Of a DNA stretch of 64,000 bases, positions 33,234-42,015 are shown piece by piece. Each line of letters begins with the position of its first letter. Positions within the stretch are counted from its first letter, which is position 1. The stretch comes from Sedimentibacter saalensis (GTDB taxonomy: Bacteria; Bacillota; Clostridia; Tissierellales; Sedimentibacteraceae). The stretch is from NCBI RefSeq assembly GCF_007830175.1, contig NZ_VLKH01000004.1:408399-472398 (forward strand), read 5' to 3'. The position numbers and the translations under genes were made by a program. Below the pieces are notes generated by a model, which worked only from the letters and a program-made list of their open reading frames with translations, was not told where the DNA came from and made no database searches.

Positions 33234-34809
33234 CTTTCTCACCGCCTTCCATTGGTATTTCAATATACCATGATGTTCCACCGGATATGGTCAAGTTTAT
33301 TGCTCCATTCAGACGGTCCACAATTTTTTTTACAATGTACATTCCATAACCTCTCTGGCCTGATTTTGTAGTAAATCTCTGCTCGTAAATCCTGTGTCTT
33401 ATATTTTCAGGTATGCCCGGACCATTATCTCTCAGTTCAAGAATTAACTTTTGATCCTTTTCATAAAGCGACATGGAAATTATACCTGTTCCGTCAACAC
33501 TTACGGCATCCAGTGAGTTTTCAACCAAATTTCCGATGATACTTTCCAGGTCTTCCTCAGTCATAAGTTCAGGAAGTTTTGTTAAGCTTGACTGTTTGTC
33601 AATTTCAAGCTTAACCCTCATTTCTTCAGCCTTGTAATATTTGGCAAGAAGAAGAGCTGATATGGAAGAAATTTTAATATTTCCGGTTATGATGTCGGTT
33701 ATTTTGTTCCTGCTTTTTGCAGTCTTGGATATATATTTTATTGCTTCATCATATTCTTCAAGCTGTATTAAACCTGATATGGTGTGAAGCTTGTTCATAA
33801 ACTCATGATTATTGGCTCTGAGTGACCAGGCCATTTTCTTGATGCCTGTAAGCTCTTCAGCCATTTTTTTAACTTCTGTCAGATCCTTGAAGTTTATAAC
33901 GCTTCCAATGACCTGATTTTTATCGTCCTTAAGCAGACTGCTGTTGCACATAATGCTAAGCCCAGGCCTTATTTTAACTTCTGTTTCATGCATACCTTCA
34001 CCGTACTTAATCAATTCATAAGCTTTGTTACCCTGTATGATTTCTTCGGTGTTTTTTCCCATGTCCTCTTCTGTCAGTCCAAGTATGCGCGAAGCTTCCT
34101 TGTTGTACTGAATGAGATTTCCTGCTTCGTCAAGGGTAATGATACCCTCCATTACATTTTCCAGTATTGCATCTTTTTCCTTGAACATGAGTGTTATTTC
34201 TTTTGGCTCAAGTCCTAGTATTTCATTTTTAATATTTGAAGCAAGAATAGCAGACAAATATATACCAAAAACAAATCCAATCAAAATAAAAGGATAAAAC
34301 TGTTTTATGATGTTGTTAAGAGACTTTGTGTTTTCATTTACCGTACTACCAACACAAACAGCACCCACCTGGCGTCCTTCATAAAAAACCGGAACAAATG
34401 CTCTTACAGATATTCCAAGAGTTCCTTCAGCCTTGGATGCATATTCCTCTGCTGTTTCAAGAACCCTTTTCTCATCTCCTCCTTTAAAAAGCTGTCCTAT
34501 GTTCTTTTCATTGGGATGTGTAAACCTGATTCTGTCCATGTTGAAAACAACAATGAAGTCCACATTTGTTTTAACTCGTATTTTTTCTATATGTTCATTC
34601 AGTTCAGAATCCGGAATGATTTCATTGACGGCCAGAGCCTCCTTGACAAGGCTGTCTTCTGCGGCATAGTAAGCTATGTCAAAAAGCTTTTCTTCCAGCT
34701 GTTTATTGAAGATTATTTCCATCTGATAGTAGGAAAATATAGTTATACTTCCAACCGAAAACAATAGAATTAAAATAAAGAATAGTATTATCTGCGTTCT
34801 TAGCTTCAT
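33226..34809 (-). CDS. CitA/DcuS-type sensor histidine kinase
   Basis: The 527-residue kinase has TM1 (about 6-28), an extracytoplasmic Cache/PASp domain (about 35-170) with the family signature RFTHPNEKNIGQLFKGGD, TM2 (about 173-193), a cytoplasmic PAS domain, the NHEFMNKLH phosphoacceptor box, and a HATPase domain with GQRGYGMYIVKKI. CitA and DcuS members sense di- and tricarboxylates directly through the periplasmic domain. Its neighbours make citrate or malate the likely ligand. Confidence 0.92.
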   Translation of the reverse strand: MKLRTQIILFFILILLFSVGSITIFSYYQMEIIFNKQLEEKLFDIAYYAAEDSLVKEALAVNEIIPDSELNEHIEKIRVKTNVDFIVVFNMDRIRFTHPNEKNIGQLFKGGDEKRVLETAEEYASKAEGTLGISVRAFVPVFYEGRQVGAVCVGSTVNENTKSLNNIIKQFYPFILIGFVFGIYLSAILASNIKNEILGLEPKEITLMFKEKDAILENVMEGIITLDEAGNLIQYNKEASRILGLTEEDMGKNTEEIIQGNKAYELIKYGEGMHETEVKIRPGLSIMCNSSLLKDDKNQVIGSVINFKDLTEVKKMAEELTGIKKMAWSLRANNHEFMNKLHTISGLIQLEEYDEAIKYISKTAKSRNKITDIITGNIKISSISALLLAKYYKAEEMRVKLEIDKQSSLTKLPELMTEEDLESIIGNLVENSLDAVSVDGTGIISMSLYEKDQKLILELRDNGPGIPENIRHRIYEQRFTTKSGQRGYGMYIVKKIVDRLNGAINLTISGGTSWYIEIPMEGGEKDD

Positions 34810-34851
34810 GTTTTTTCCTTAGTTATAATATTATACAGCTTTCACCTTTTT

Positions 34852-35073
34852 TTATAATTCAAGCTTGTTAAGAGCATCCCTCAATGTTTTCAGCTCTTCA
34901 GCTGACAGTGTTATTCCTTTGCCCATCTTTTCATGTTCCGGTGACCATTCTCTCAAATCATACTTAGGGTCTCTTTCGTTCCAGCTTATAAGGTTGAGCT
35001 CTTTTGACCATCCTCTTGATGATTCAGATATTACTGCAATTTCCTCAACTATTTCATATTTAAATTCAGCCAT
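34852..35073 (-). CDS. PC4/YdbC family single-stranded DNA-binding protein
   Basis: The 73-residue protein matches the YdbC-type PC4-like family, with RGWSKELNLISWNERDPKYDLREWSPEHEKMGKGI. Known members bind single-stranded DNA as dimers. ATG 35073 follows AGAGG. Single gene. Confidence 0.83.
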   Translation of the reverse strand: MAEFKYEIVEEIAVISESSRGWSKELNLISWNERDPKYDLREWSPEHEKMGKGITLSAEELKTLRDALNKLEL

Positions 35074-35256
35074 TTAGTACCTCTTCTTATATTATTTTTC
35101 AGGAATTTAATCCCTCCGGTAAAATCATTATACAATAAAATTTTGTCAAGTCAAGACAACAGAAACTCACAAATTTTAAAGTTAAAATCATTTTTCCTGT
35201 AAATTAAAGAAAAGATTAATTTAGCAGGAATATTATGTAATAATCGGAGGTTCAAA

Positions 35257-36147
35257 ATGTACTTATATTTATGGTATTTTATTATTTATGCCTTCATAGG
35301 ATGGTGCACTGAAGTTGTTTATGCAGCCGTGAGCACGGGAAAACTTGTAAACCGCGGGTTTTTAAACGGCCCAGTTTGTCCTATTTATGGTTTCGGGGTT
35401 CTTGCAGTAATCAATATACTTACTCCCGTTAAAAACAATTTGCTGTTGTTGTATGCCGGTTCTGTGGTGCTGACTTCTTTGCTTGAATTTTTCTCAGGCT
35501 GGATACTTGAAAAAGCATTCAATCACAAGTGGTGGGACTACACAGAATACCCCTTCAACATCAAAGGATACATATGCCTTAAATTTTCGCTGGTCTGGGG
35601 AACAGCCTGCCTTTTGGTAATAAACGCTATTCATCCACTGGTGCAGAATTTTGTATCTTACATCAACATAGAAGTTGGGAAAATAATGCTTAGCATTTTT
35701 CTGACAATAATGACTGTGGATGTAGTTGCAACTGTTCAATCTGTAATGAAGCTTAACAGACAGCTTAGTAAAATCAATGAAATGGCTGCTAAAATCAGAA
35801 GCATTTCCGACGATATGGCGGAAAAAATTTCTGAGGAAAGCATTTCAATAGTTGAAAAAGGCGAAGAACTGAGGGCTGCAATTGAAGAACAAAAATTAAC
35901 AGTTAGCGGCATCATAGAAGAAAGACTATCTGAAGTTGAAGGCACAATTGAAGACAGAAAAGAAATACTTTCTCAGAAAATTGAAGAGAAAAAAGCAATC
36001 ATCCGCCAGCTTAAAAATAACCGTGATGAGATGCTGAACATTTCATTCTTTGGAGAAAGAAGGCTATTAAATGCCTTCCCTGGAATAAAATCAAAACACT
36101 ACAAGGAAGCATTGGATGATTTAAAAGAAAAAATACTGAGGAAGTAA
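35257..36147 (+). CDS. Putative ABC-transporter type IV (CmpB-like) membrane protein
   Basis: The N-terminal 170 residues have five hydrophobic segments and the pfam06541 signature (GWCTEVVYAAVSTGKLVNRGFLNGP near residue 15). The C-terminal part (about 170-290) is a long charged coiled coil with many Glu/Lys heptads. The membrane-plus-coiled-coil form is usual for the family, whose function is unknown. ATG 35257 follows GGAGG. A terminator follows directly. Confidence 0.8.
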   Translation: MYLYLWYFIIYAFIGWCTEVVYAAVSTGKLVNRGFLNGPVCPIYGFGVLAVINILTPVKNNLLLLYAGSVVLTSLLEFFSGWILEKAFNHKWWDYTEYPFNIKGYICLKFSLVWGTACLLVINAIHPLVQNFVSYINIEVGKIMLSIFLTIMTVDVVATVQSVMKLNRQLSKINEMAAKIRSISDDMAEKISEESISIVEKGEELRAAIEEQKLTVSGIIEERLSEVEGTIEDRKEILSQKIEEKKAIIRQLKNNRDEMLNISFFGERRLLNAFPGIKSKHYKEALDDLKEKILRK

Positions 36148-36165
36148 CCTCGGTATTTTTATTTT
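36132..36165 (+). terminator. Terminator after the CmpB-like gene
   Basis: AATACTGAGG/CCTCGGTATT, overlapping the stop codon, followed by TTTTTATTTT. Confidence 0.85.
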
Positions 36166-36175
36166 ACATGTGAAG

Positions 36176-36667
36176 TTATTCCTGTGATTCAATTTCCATG
36201 ACCGTTATACCAACCCATATTTTGAGTGTATCAGACAAAGACAGCTTCTTGACATCAATTTTATATTCAGCCTCGTCAAACTTTAAAATTCTTTTATCAA
36301 TAACCTGCATTAAGATTTCTGCATCCAGATTCTTAACTTCCTTGCCCAGGGAAGAATTGAATTTTTCTTTAATTGCTTTTTCAATTTCTATGTTGTTTAT
36401 GCTGTTAATTTGCTCTTCATCAGCTTCTATTATTATTTTTATATCCTTTAGTACAATATTTGAATTATTTATTGATTTTTCAAGCTTCTTTAACTTTTCT
36501 ACGCTGTCTTCGATCATATTTTCCTGATATGCTATTTTTTCATAGAAGAGATCAATCCTGTAGCTCACCAGCATTGTTGTAATCGAAGCGCCTATGAGAG
36601 CACCCCATATAATGCCTGTTGCAAAACAAAACATATATCCTGTTCTTTTTTTATTCATTTTCCCCAT
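36176..36667 (-). CDS. ytrI: YtrI-like sporulation membrane protein
   Basis: The 163-residue protein has one N-terminal membrane segment (about 10-35), a coiled coil (about 38-75) and a soluble C-terminal domain. It overlaps the YtrH-like gene by 13 bp. In Bacillus subtilis ytrH and ytrI are adjacent sigma-E genes for sporulation membrane proteins. Sequence similarity to YtrI is modest; the call rests mainly on size, layout and the YtrH neighbour. Confidence 0.72.
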   Translation of the reverse strand: MGKMNKKRTGYMFCFATGIIWGALIGASITTMLVSYRIDLFYEKIAYQENMIEDSVEKLKKLEKSINNSNIVLKDIKIIIEADEEQINSINNIEIEKAIKEKFNSSLGKEVKNLDAEILMQVIDKRILKFDEAEYKIDVKKLSLSDTLKIWVGITVMEIESQE

Positions 36668-36990
36668 ATGTCACCACAAATTTTTATAGCTTTGATGAAT
36701 CCATATCCTATATTTGCTCCGGACAATGATATGAGTACAAAAATTGCCTGCTTTAAAAGCGTTCTAACTTCTCCGTCAAACAATCCTTTTTCTATTACTG
36801 TGAACGATGTGAATGTTCCTCCCAGTGAAGCAGCCAATGCCCAAATTTTAATTGAAGCTGCAGCCTCAATCATTGCCTTATAAGGAGGATTGTTTGTAAT
36901 TATTGCTCCTATTCCTGAAAAAATACCTGCACCAATAACAATTCCAAATGCTACCAAAAAATTCTGTACAACGCTGGAATAAAAAGTCAT
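36655..36990 (-). CDS. ytrH: YtrH family sporulation protein
   Basis: The 111-residue protein has three hydrophobic segments with the family stretch NFLVAFGIVIGAGIFSG and ALAASLGGTF. YtrH is a forespore/mother-cell membrane protein needed for normal spores. ATG 36990 is chosen because GGGGAT precedes it; an upstream ATG at 37008 has no ribosome site. This pair is the best sign that the organism sporulates. Confidence 0.82.
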   Translation of the reverse strand: MTFYSSVVQNFLVAFGIVIGAGIFSGIGAIITNNPPYKAMIEAAASIKIWALAASLGGTFTSFTVIEKGLFDGEVRTLLKQAIFVLISLSGANIGYGFIKAIKICGDIWGK

Positions 36991-37077
36991 TAAATCCCCA
37001 ACTTTCATATTATCTTTTTACAATGTATGAAATAATGCTGTGATTATGACATTCTTCATTATTTGGAAGCAAAAAAT

Positions 37078-37113
37078 CAAATCATGTATCTTTAACACAA
37101 GATACATGATTTG
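37078..37113 (-). terminator. Terminator of the GAF-kinase gene
   Basis: A 15-bp perfect stem CAAATCATGTATCTT/AAGATACATGATTTG closes on a 6-nt loop and is followed by a U-rich tract on the minus strand. Confidence 0.85.
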
Positions 37114-37126
37114 TTTACTATAATTA

Positions 37127-38419
37127 TTATAATTGCAATTGTCTGTCAAGAGGAAGTTCAATTGAAAATGTTGTTCCATTGCCTGGTTCTGTTTCAAACC
37201 ATATTCTTCCTTTGTGGGTATTTGTTATTGTGTAATAAACCATAAAAAGTCCCAGACCCGTTCCGCCTGACCTTTTGAATACGAACGGTTCAAACAATAT
37301 ATCACGCATTTCTTCAGGAATGCCTCCTGCCGTATCTTTAACCGTTATTAAAAGTGTTTCCCCGCAGGATTTTGTTCCGATTGTTATGGTTCCCTCACCA
37401 TTCATAGATTGAACCGCATTGTTTAGTAAATTTTCAACCGACCTTTTAAAAAGTTTCCTATTTATCCTTACAAGATCATTACAATCACACTTAAATGTGA
37501 GTTTGATGTTTTTATAATCACAAATTGGTTTATAACTGTTAATAACTTCTTCAATAATTGGATTTACATTCTGGCTTGAAAGTTCTTCCGGTCTAAACAC
37601 ATTTATTAATTCCGTTACCATTTTATTCATTTCATCAGCCTGTATGACTATCCTGTCAAAATAGCTTTTGATTTTGTCTTCATCTGTAGCTTTGTTTCCA
37701 AGCTGCCCAAGGCCGCTGATTACTGACAAAGGGTTTTTAAGGTCATGCACAGCAGTGGAAATTAAGTTGTTCATTGCTGAAAAGTTAATGTTGTTTGAGT
37801 TGTTGATGTATGTTAACACTGACTCAATAGAGCTGGCACATGCTGTAAGTATATGCAGCCTGGCAGGATGTGCATATTGAACAGGAACACTTATGTCCAA
37901 GGCACCAAGCACCTGTCCGTTGCTTATAATAGGAACTCCTATACAAGAGCAGGAACCATATACCATTCCAAAATGTTCAACACCATGAACAAGAACCGGT
38001 TCCCTTAGTCTTAGTGCCGTTCCTATTCCATTGTTTCCGATAACTTTTTCTGACCAGTTTGAACCCAGGCATAATCCTGCATCTTTTCCGCCTAATTCTT
38101 GAGGGGTGCCTCTTAAATCAATTATCCATCCTTCTTTATCTGCTAGACTTACAATGTGCGGAATTTCTTCCAAACTTAAAGACAAAGACTCCAGGTAGGG
38201 TTTGCATATTTCTATAAGTTTGGAATTTTCTCGAATTTTTATTGATAGTTCTTCCTCAGAGAGAAATTTATATTTCAGCTTGTCAGACTGCAAATCAAAT
38301 TCACTGCATCGTTTCCACGACTCCAATGTAATTGGTCTTGCTTCAGAACTTTTTTTGACATTAGAAACAAAACTTTCCCATTCTGCATAAACATCACGTG
38401 CTACATCAAAATTATTCAC
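37127..38419 (-). CDS. AcoR-type GAF sensor fused to a histidine kinase
   Basis: The first 215 residues match the sensory half of AcoR/DhaR-type activators (ESWKRCSEFDL, GTALRLREPVLVHGVEHF, CIGVPIISNGQVLGALDIS). Instead of an AAA+ domain, the C-terminal half is a histidine kinase with AVHDLKNPLSVISGL, an ENLLNNAVQSMNGEG N box and GGTGLGLFMVYYTI. There is no membrane segment, so it senses a cytoplasmic signal. A GTG start at 38419 follows GGGGG. No response regulator is adjacent, so it is an orphan kinase. The mix of domains is unusual. Confidence 0.85.
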   Translation of the reverse strand: MNNFDVARDVYAEWESFVSNVKKSSEARPITLESWKRCSEFDLQSDKLKYKFLSEEELSIKIRENSKLIEICKPYLESLSLSLEEIPHIVSLADKEGWIIDLRGTPQELGGKDAGLCLGSNWSEKVIGNNGIGTALRLREPVLVHGVEHFGMVYGSCSCIGVPIISNGQVLGALDISVPVQYAHPARLHILTACASSIESVLTYINNSNNINFSAMNNLISTAVHDLKNPLSVISGLGQLGNKATDEDKIKSYFDRIVIQADEMNKMVTELINVFRPEELSSQNVNPIIEEVINSYKPICDYKNIKLTFKCDCNDLVRINRKLFKRSVENLLNNAVQSMNGEGTITIGTKSCGETLLITVKDTAGGIPEEMRDILFEPFVFKRSGGTGLGLFMVYYTITNTHKGRIWFETEPGNGTTFSIELPLDRQLQL

Positions 38420-38758
38420 AATATACCCCCGTCCCCGCTTGTAAAAATAAGAATTACTTATGTCTTACACTTTATTATTACAAATAATATAAATTTTGTC
38501 AACGTTTGCACGATTAAGTTTCTCAGACCCTGTCTCCTCCTCAGGGCATAACTCTACATTACCTAAGACGTTTATATTAAAGAAATGTTCCATCACATCA
38601 TAAAATAATAAATACTACAAAACTTGTATTGATACGTCAACACAAGTTTAATTAAGCTATATATTTTAAGCTAATGTTATCACAGCTGCTAATAGCAAAT
38701 AATAATTAGAATAAAAGCGAGAAATAAATTAAATCTTTGTTTTCTCTGAAAAAGCTAT
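38420..38758. other. Intergenic region without a recognised gene
   Basis: 339 bp of AT-rich DNA. It holds a hairpin AAACTTGT/ACAAGTTT (38620-38649) that may be a weak terminator or operator. No open frame with a ribosome site was found on either strand. Confidence 0.5.
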
Positions 38759-38968
38759 CTATTGGTGGTAAGATTTTTTTGGAAGATTTGCTGCCACTAT
38801 CACTCCAATAAATGAAAAGAAAAATCCAAACAATGTATATTTAAATTCATAATATCCTTTAAGTTTGGCAATCTTAGAGCTGATGGACCCGCATATAAGT
38901 CCCTGCAACACTGCTCCGAACAATATATTCATGTAGTAAGTTGACCAAAATTCTTTGAAAACTTCCAT
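38759..38968 (-). CDS. Small two-TM membrane protein
   Basis: This 69-residue protein has two hydrophobic segments (about 12-32 and 44-62) and a short basic tail. ATG 38968 follows GGAGGAG. A perfect palindrome lies right upstream. I do not recognise the family. Confidence 0.65.
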   Translation of the reverse strand: MEVFKEFWSTYYMNILFGAVLQGLICGSISSKIAKLKGYYEFKYTLFGFFFSFIGVIVAANLPKKSYHQ

Positions 38969-38978
38969 CTTCTCCTCC

Positions 38979-38996
38979 TATATCGCTGGCGATATA
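38979..38996. promoter_or_regulatory. Palindromic operator candidate
   Basis: TATATCGC-TG-GCGATATA is an 18-bp perfect inverted repeat just upstream of the ribosome site of the small membrane protein gene, where a repressor could block transcription. The regulator is unknown. Confidence 0.55.
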
Positions 38997-39046
38997 AGCA
39001 TTATACCACCATTTTTTACATGTTTCAACAGCTTAAGAAAACATTT

Positions 39047-39616
39047 TCATTTCTTTATACTGTTGTAATATTCATCAGCCAGCAAGCCGTACATCGATGC
39101 ATCACATATACCTTGGTTGTTTTTGTCTGCATTTCGCAATGTACCTTCATAAGTCAAGCCGCACTTTAGCATAACCTTGCCTGAATTTGGATTTTTTGGA
39201 TCATGACGTGATTCTATTCGCTTTGCTCCAACCTCTTCAATTAAAAATGGAATTATTCCGGCAAAAGCCTCAGATGTAATGCCCTGATGCCACCATTTCC
39301 TGCCAATACAATACCCTATATGCACCATATTGATTTCTTCATCCATATGTACAACACTGATGCTTCCCACTGGTTCATTTTGATTTTCCTTTAAAACAAT
39401 TGCCCATTGATAAAACTTGTTGTCAGCATAACTGTTAACCCAGTCATTTACTACAATTTCTGATATTTCTACAGAGGTATGAGTGGGCCATGTTAAAAAC
39501 TTTGTAACCTCGCTGTCATTTGCCCAGTTGTTGTATAATGCTTCTGCATCTGAAAGTTTAAATTTCCTCAATATTAATCTTTCTGTTTCCAGATTTACCG
39601 TCCCCAAATGATTCAT
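39047..39616 (-). CDS. GNAT (RimJ/RimL-type) N-acetyltransferase
   Basis: The 189-residue protein has LETERLILRKFKLSDAEALY at the N-terminus and IGYCIGRKWWHQGITSEAF at the acetyl-CoA-binding site. A late GKVMLKCGLTYEGTLRN is typical of RimJ/L-like enzymes that acetylate N-termini or small amines. ATG 39616 follows GGGAGG. Single gene; substrate unknown. Confidence 0.87.
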   Translation of the reverse strand: MNHLGTVNLETERLILRKFKLSDAEALYNNWANDSEVTKFLTWPTHTSVEISEIVVNDWVNSYADNKFYQWAIVLKENQNEPVGSISVVHMDEEINMVHIGYCIGRKWWHQGITSEAFAGIIPFLIEEVGAKRIESRHDPKNPNSGKVMLKCGLTYEGTLRNADKNNQGICDASMYGLLADEYYNSIKK

Positions 39617-39752
39617 AATTTCCTCCCTTAACATTTTATTTCTATAATATTAACATTTTACCATAAATTTCTCCAGCATTTAATTTTCACATATAAAAAT
39701 TATAGCTAGTTAAAAATTTCATCTTCATTATTGCAGGCAAATACAATATTAA

Positions 39753-39787
39753 TTCTCCATAATTTCTTCACAAGCTCATTGTATGAT
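39753..39787 (+). promoter_or_regulatory. Site A: tandem 11-bp repeats plus -10 box
   Basis: TTCTCCATAAT (39753-39763) is followed at once by TTCTTCACAAG (39764-39774), then 7 nt, then -10 TATGAT (39782-39787). The tandem repeat takes the place of the -35 box, as for OmpR/PhoB-type activators. It drives the DUF2318 and HMA-SafE-cupredoxin genes. Confidence 0.75.
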
Positions 39788-39817
39788 AATAAAAAAATAC
39801 TAAATTTGAGAGGATAT

Positions 39818-40324
39818 ATGAAAAAAAATAATTTGATACTTGGAGCAGTTGCTCTTATAGTGGTAGCAGCTGCAGCATTCACATTTTTAAAACCTAATAC
39901 TGATAAAGGGAAAACTAATGATCAACCAAAGACAGCTCCGGTTTCAGCTATTAATGAAAATGGCGATATAGTAATTCCAATTGCTGATATAACTGAGGAT
40001 GCAACTTTCTACTCATACGACAAGCTTGACACATACATGGAAGTTTTAGCTGTTAAGGCTTCTGACGGAACAATCCGAACAGCATTCAACACTTGCCAGG
40101 TATGCTATTCTTCAGGAAAGGGCTACTATGTCCAGGACGGCAACGTCCTGGTATGTCAGAACTGCGGAAACAGATTTAATATGGATGAAATTGAAGTAGC
40201 CAAAGGTGGATGTAACCCGGTTCCTATATTTGATGAGTGGAAAGAAGTAACCAACTCTTCTATTATTATAACCAAGGATGTATTCGTTGAAGCTGAAGGT
40301 ATTTTTGCAAACTGGAAGAATTAA
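39818..40324 (+). CDS. DUF2318 iron-sulphur/metal protein with membrane anchor
   Basis: This 168-residue protein has an N-terminal signal anchor (about 6-25). A DUF2318 domain follows with FNTCQVCYSS, VCQNCGNRF and GGCNPVPI, a six-cysteine pattern (CxxC, CxxC, GGCNP) seen in FtrD-type proteins of iron/copper uptake systems. ATG 39818 follows GAGAGG. It is followed 13 bp later by a metal-transport fusion, so the pair probably handles copper or iron at the cell surface. Redox versus metal-chaperone role is unresolved. Confidence 0.85.
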   Translation: MKKNNLILGAVALIVVAAAAFTFLKPNTDKGKTNDQPKTAPVSAINENGDIVIPIADITEDATFYSYDKLDTYMEVLAVKASDGTIRTAFNTCQVCYSSGKGYYVQDGNVLVCQNCGNRFNMDEIEVAKGGCNPVPIFDEWKEVTNSSIIITKDVFVEAEGIFANWKN

Positions 40325-40337
40325 GCGGTAATTAAAA

Positions 40338-41678
40338 ATGCAGAATTCAATTGAACAACAAATTATAAAAATAGATGGAATCACTTGTGCTGCATGTGAA
40401 CGCAAAATTGAAAAAGCAATAAAAAATCTGGATGGAATATTGAGTGCAGATGTGGACTATGCTTCTGCCACAGCAGATGTTTCCTATTTTAGCCCTAAGG
40501 TAGATTTAAATGATATTTATGATGCCATAAGAAATGCCGGATATGAGGTAATCTTTGATGATACCTACGAAAAGGAGTCATCACATATGACTACCCTCTT
40601 CATAGGCATTATACTTGCAGGTTTGTATATTATTATAAACAATACTGTAGGGTTTAATTTTTTTCCTCAGGTTACCAGCAGCATGGGCTTTGGAATGCTT
40701 TTTATTGCAGGACTTTTCACTTCAGTTCACTGCATTGCCATGTGCGGAGGTATCAGTCTATCTCAATGTGCCGGCTGTGGCGGCTGCGAAAGCAAAAATA
40801 TATACTTAAGGCTCAAGCCAAATTATTTATATAATTCGGGCAGAGTGACATCTTACACATTTTTAGGAGGCCTGGCCGGTGCCCTTGGTTCTGTTTTCAG
40901 TGTGTCTCTTAAGGGTAAGGCTTTTATTTCTCTTGTAGCAGGCTTGTTTATGATAGTTATGGGAATTAATATGCTTGGCATAAACTCTGTCTTGAGAAAA
41001 ATTATGCCTCGCCTTCCAAAAGCCTTGACTGATAAAATCGACAGCACAAAAAATCATAAAGGATCTTTTATTGTGGGACTTCTTAACGGATTTATGCCCT
41101 GCGGTCCTCTTCAGGCCATGCAGCTTTACGCCCTTGGAACCGGTAGTTTCCTGACAGGAGCTGTATCAATGCTTATATTCGGATTAGGTACTGTTCCGCT
41201 CATGTTCGCATTTGGTGCTTTCAGCTCTCTTATCAGTTCAAAATTTACAAAACAAATGATGAAGGTAAGCGCCATGTTAGTCATAATATTGGGAGTGGTA
41301 ATGGGAAGAAGAGGTCTTTCTCTGGCAGGAATCAACATTGCTGAAACTTTACTGTCACCACTTGGCATTAATTTTGAACAAAATGACAGTTCTAAAAATG
41401 CTGTTATAAAAGATGGCTATCAAACAGTAACAACAAATCTTGAATCAGGAAAATATCAGCCAATTACAGTGTATGCAGATGTTCCTTTGAAATGGACTAT
41501 AACTGCTGATAAAGAAAACTTGAACGGATGCAACAATGAAATTATTATTCCTGAGTTCAATAAACAGCAAAAATTAGTGCAAGGTGAAAACATTATTGAA
41601 TTTACACCGACAAAAACAGGAACTGTAACCTACACATGCTGGATGGGTATGATAAGCAACACAATAACAGTTAAATAA
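40338..41678 (+). CDS. HMA - SafE/TauE-like - cupredoxin fusion protein
   Basis: Three domains occur in order. Residues 1-70 are a heavy-metal-associated domain with GITCAACERKIEKA. Residues about 80-345 are a six-TM SafE/TauE-like membrane part with SVHCIAMCGGISLSQCAGCGG and NGFMPCGPLQAMQ. Residues about 370-446 are a cupredoxin-like domain with the NEIIIPEF and FTPTKTGTVTYTCWMG copper-site pattern. HMA proteins carry Cu(I), so this looks like one polypeptide that takes copper from cytoplasmic carrier to an outer cupredoxin. The transport direction is inferred. It is co-transcribed with the DUF2318 gene. Confidence 0.87.
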   Translation: MQNSIEQQIIKIDGITCAACERKIEKAIKNLDGILSADVDYASATADVSYFSPKVDLNDIYDAIRNAGYEVIFDDTYEKESSHMTTLFIGIILAGLYIIINNTVGFNFFPQVTSSMGFGMLFIAGLFTSVHCIAMCGGISLSQCAGCGGCESKNIYLRLKPNYLYNSGRVTSYTFLGGLAGALGSVFSVSLKGKAFISLVAGLFMIVMGINMLGINSVLRKIMPRLPKALTDKIDSTKNHKGSFIVGLLNGFMPCGPLQAMQLYALGTGSFLTGAVSMLIFGLGTVPLMFAFGAFSSLISSKFTKQMMKVSAMLVIILGVVMGRRGLSLAGINIAETLLSPLGINFEQNDSSKNAVIKDGYQTVTTNLESGKYQPITVYADVPLKWTITADKENLNGCNNEIIIPEFNKQQKLVQGENIIEFTPTKTGTVTYTCWMGMISNTITVK

Positions 41679-41687
41679 ATCAGCATT

Positions 41688-41714
41688 AAACTGCCATACA
41701 GGGCAGTTTTTTAT
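41688..41714 (+). terminator. Terminator after the HMA-SafE-cupredoxin gene
   Basis: AAACTGCC/GGCAGTTT with a short loop and a T6 tail. Confidence 0.85.
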
Positions 41715-41895
41715 TTGCAAATTGTATATTTTTAAATTATCTGAATACTGTGAAAATCTGAAATTTTTTTAAAAATACTCTAAAAATTTCTTATGATATT
41801 AACCATTGAATTTCATTAAAGTTTCAATGTAAAGTTACATTGTTAAATTGTTGTCTTTCTCGTAAAAAAAATATTAAAAAAAATGAAATTTTTTA

Positions 41896-41924
41896 TTGTA
41901 AAACCTTACATCTTACATTATAAT
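41896..41924 (+). promoter_or_regulatory. Sigma-A promoter of the polyamine transporter operon
   Basis: TTGTAA (41896-41901), 17 nt, TATAAT (41919-41924). The rest of the 337-bp region upstream of potA is AT-rich and has no gene. Confidence 0.78.
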
Positions 41925-41960
41925 TATAACATTCTGAAAAAATGCACTTATTTGCATAAT

Positions 41961-41975
41961 CTGAAAGGTTTTCAG
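41961..41975. promoter_or_regulatory. Operator-like palindrome in the potA leader
   Basis: CTGAAAGGTTTTCAG, an inverted CTGAAA/TTTCAG about 30 nt after the predicted start site; a candidate repressor site. Confidence 0.45.
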
Positions 41976-42015
41976 AATCTTGATCTAATTATAAGGAGGA
42001 AGATAATTTAAAAAA

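Noticed and set aside
39650..39700. A possible seventh tandem-repeat site (TTACCATAAAT followed by TTCTCCAGCAT)
   Set aside because: The first half is out of register with the consensus, there is no good -10 box at 7 nt and no gene starts there.
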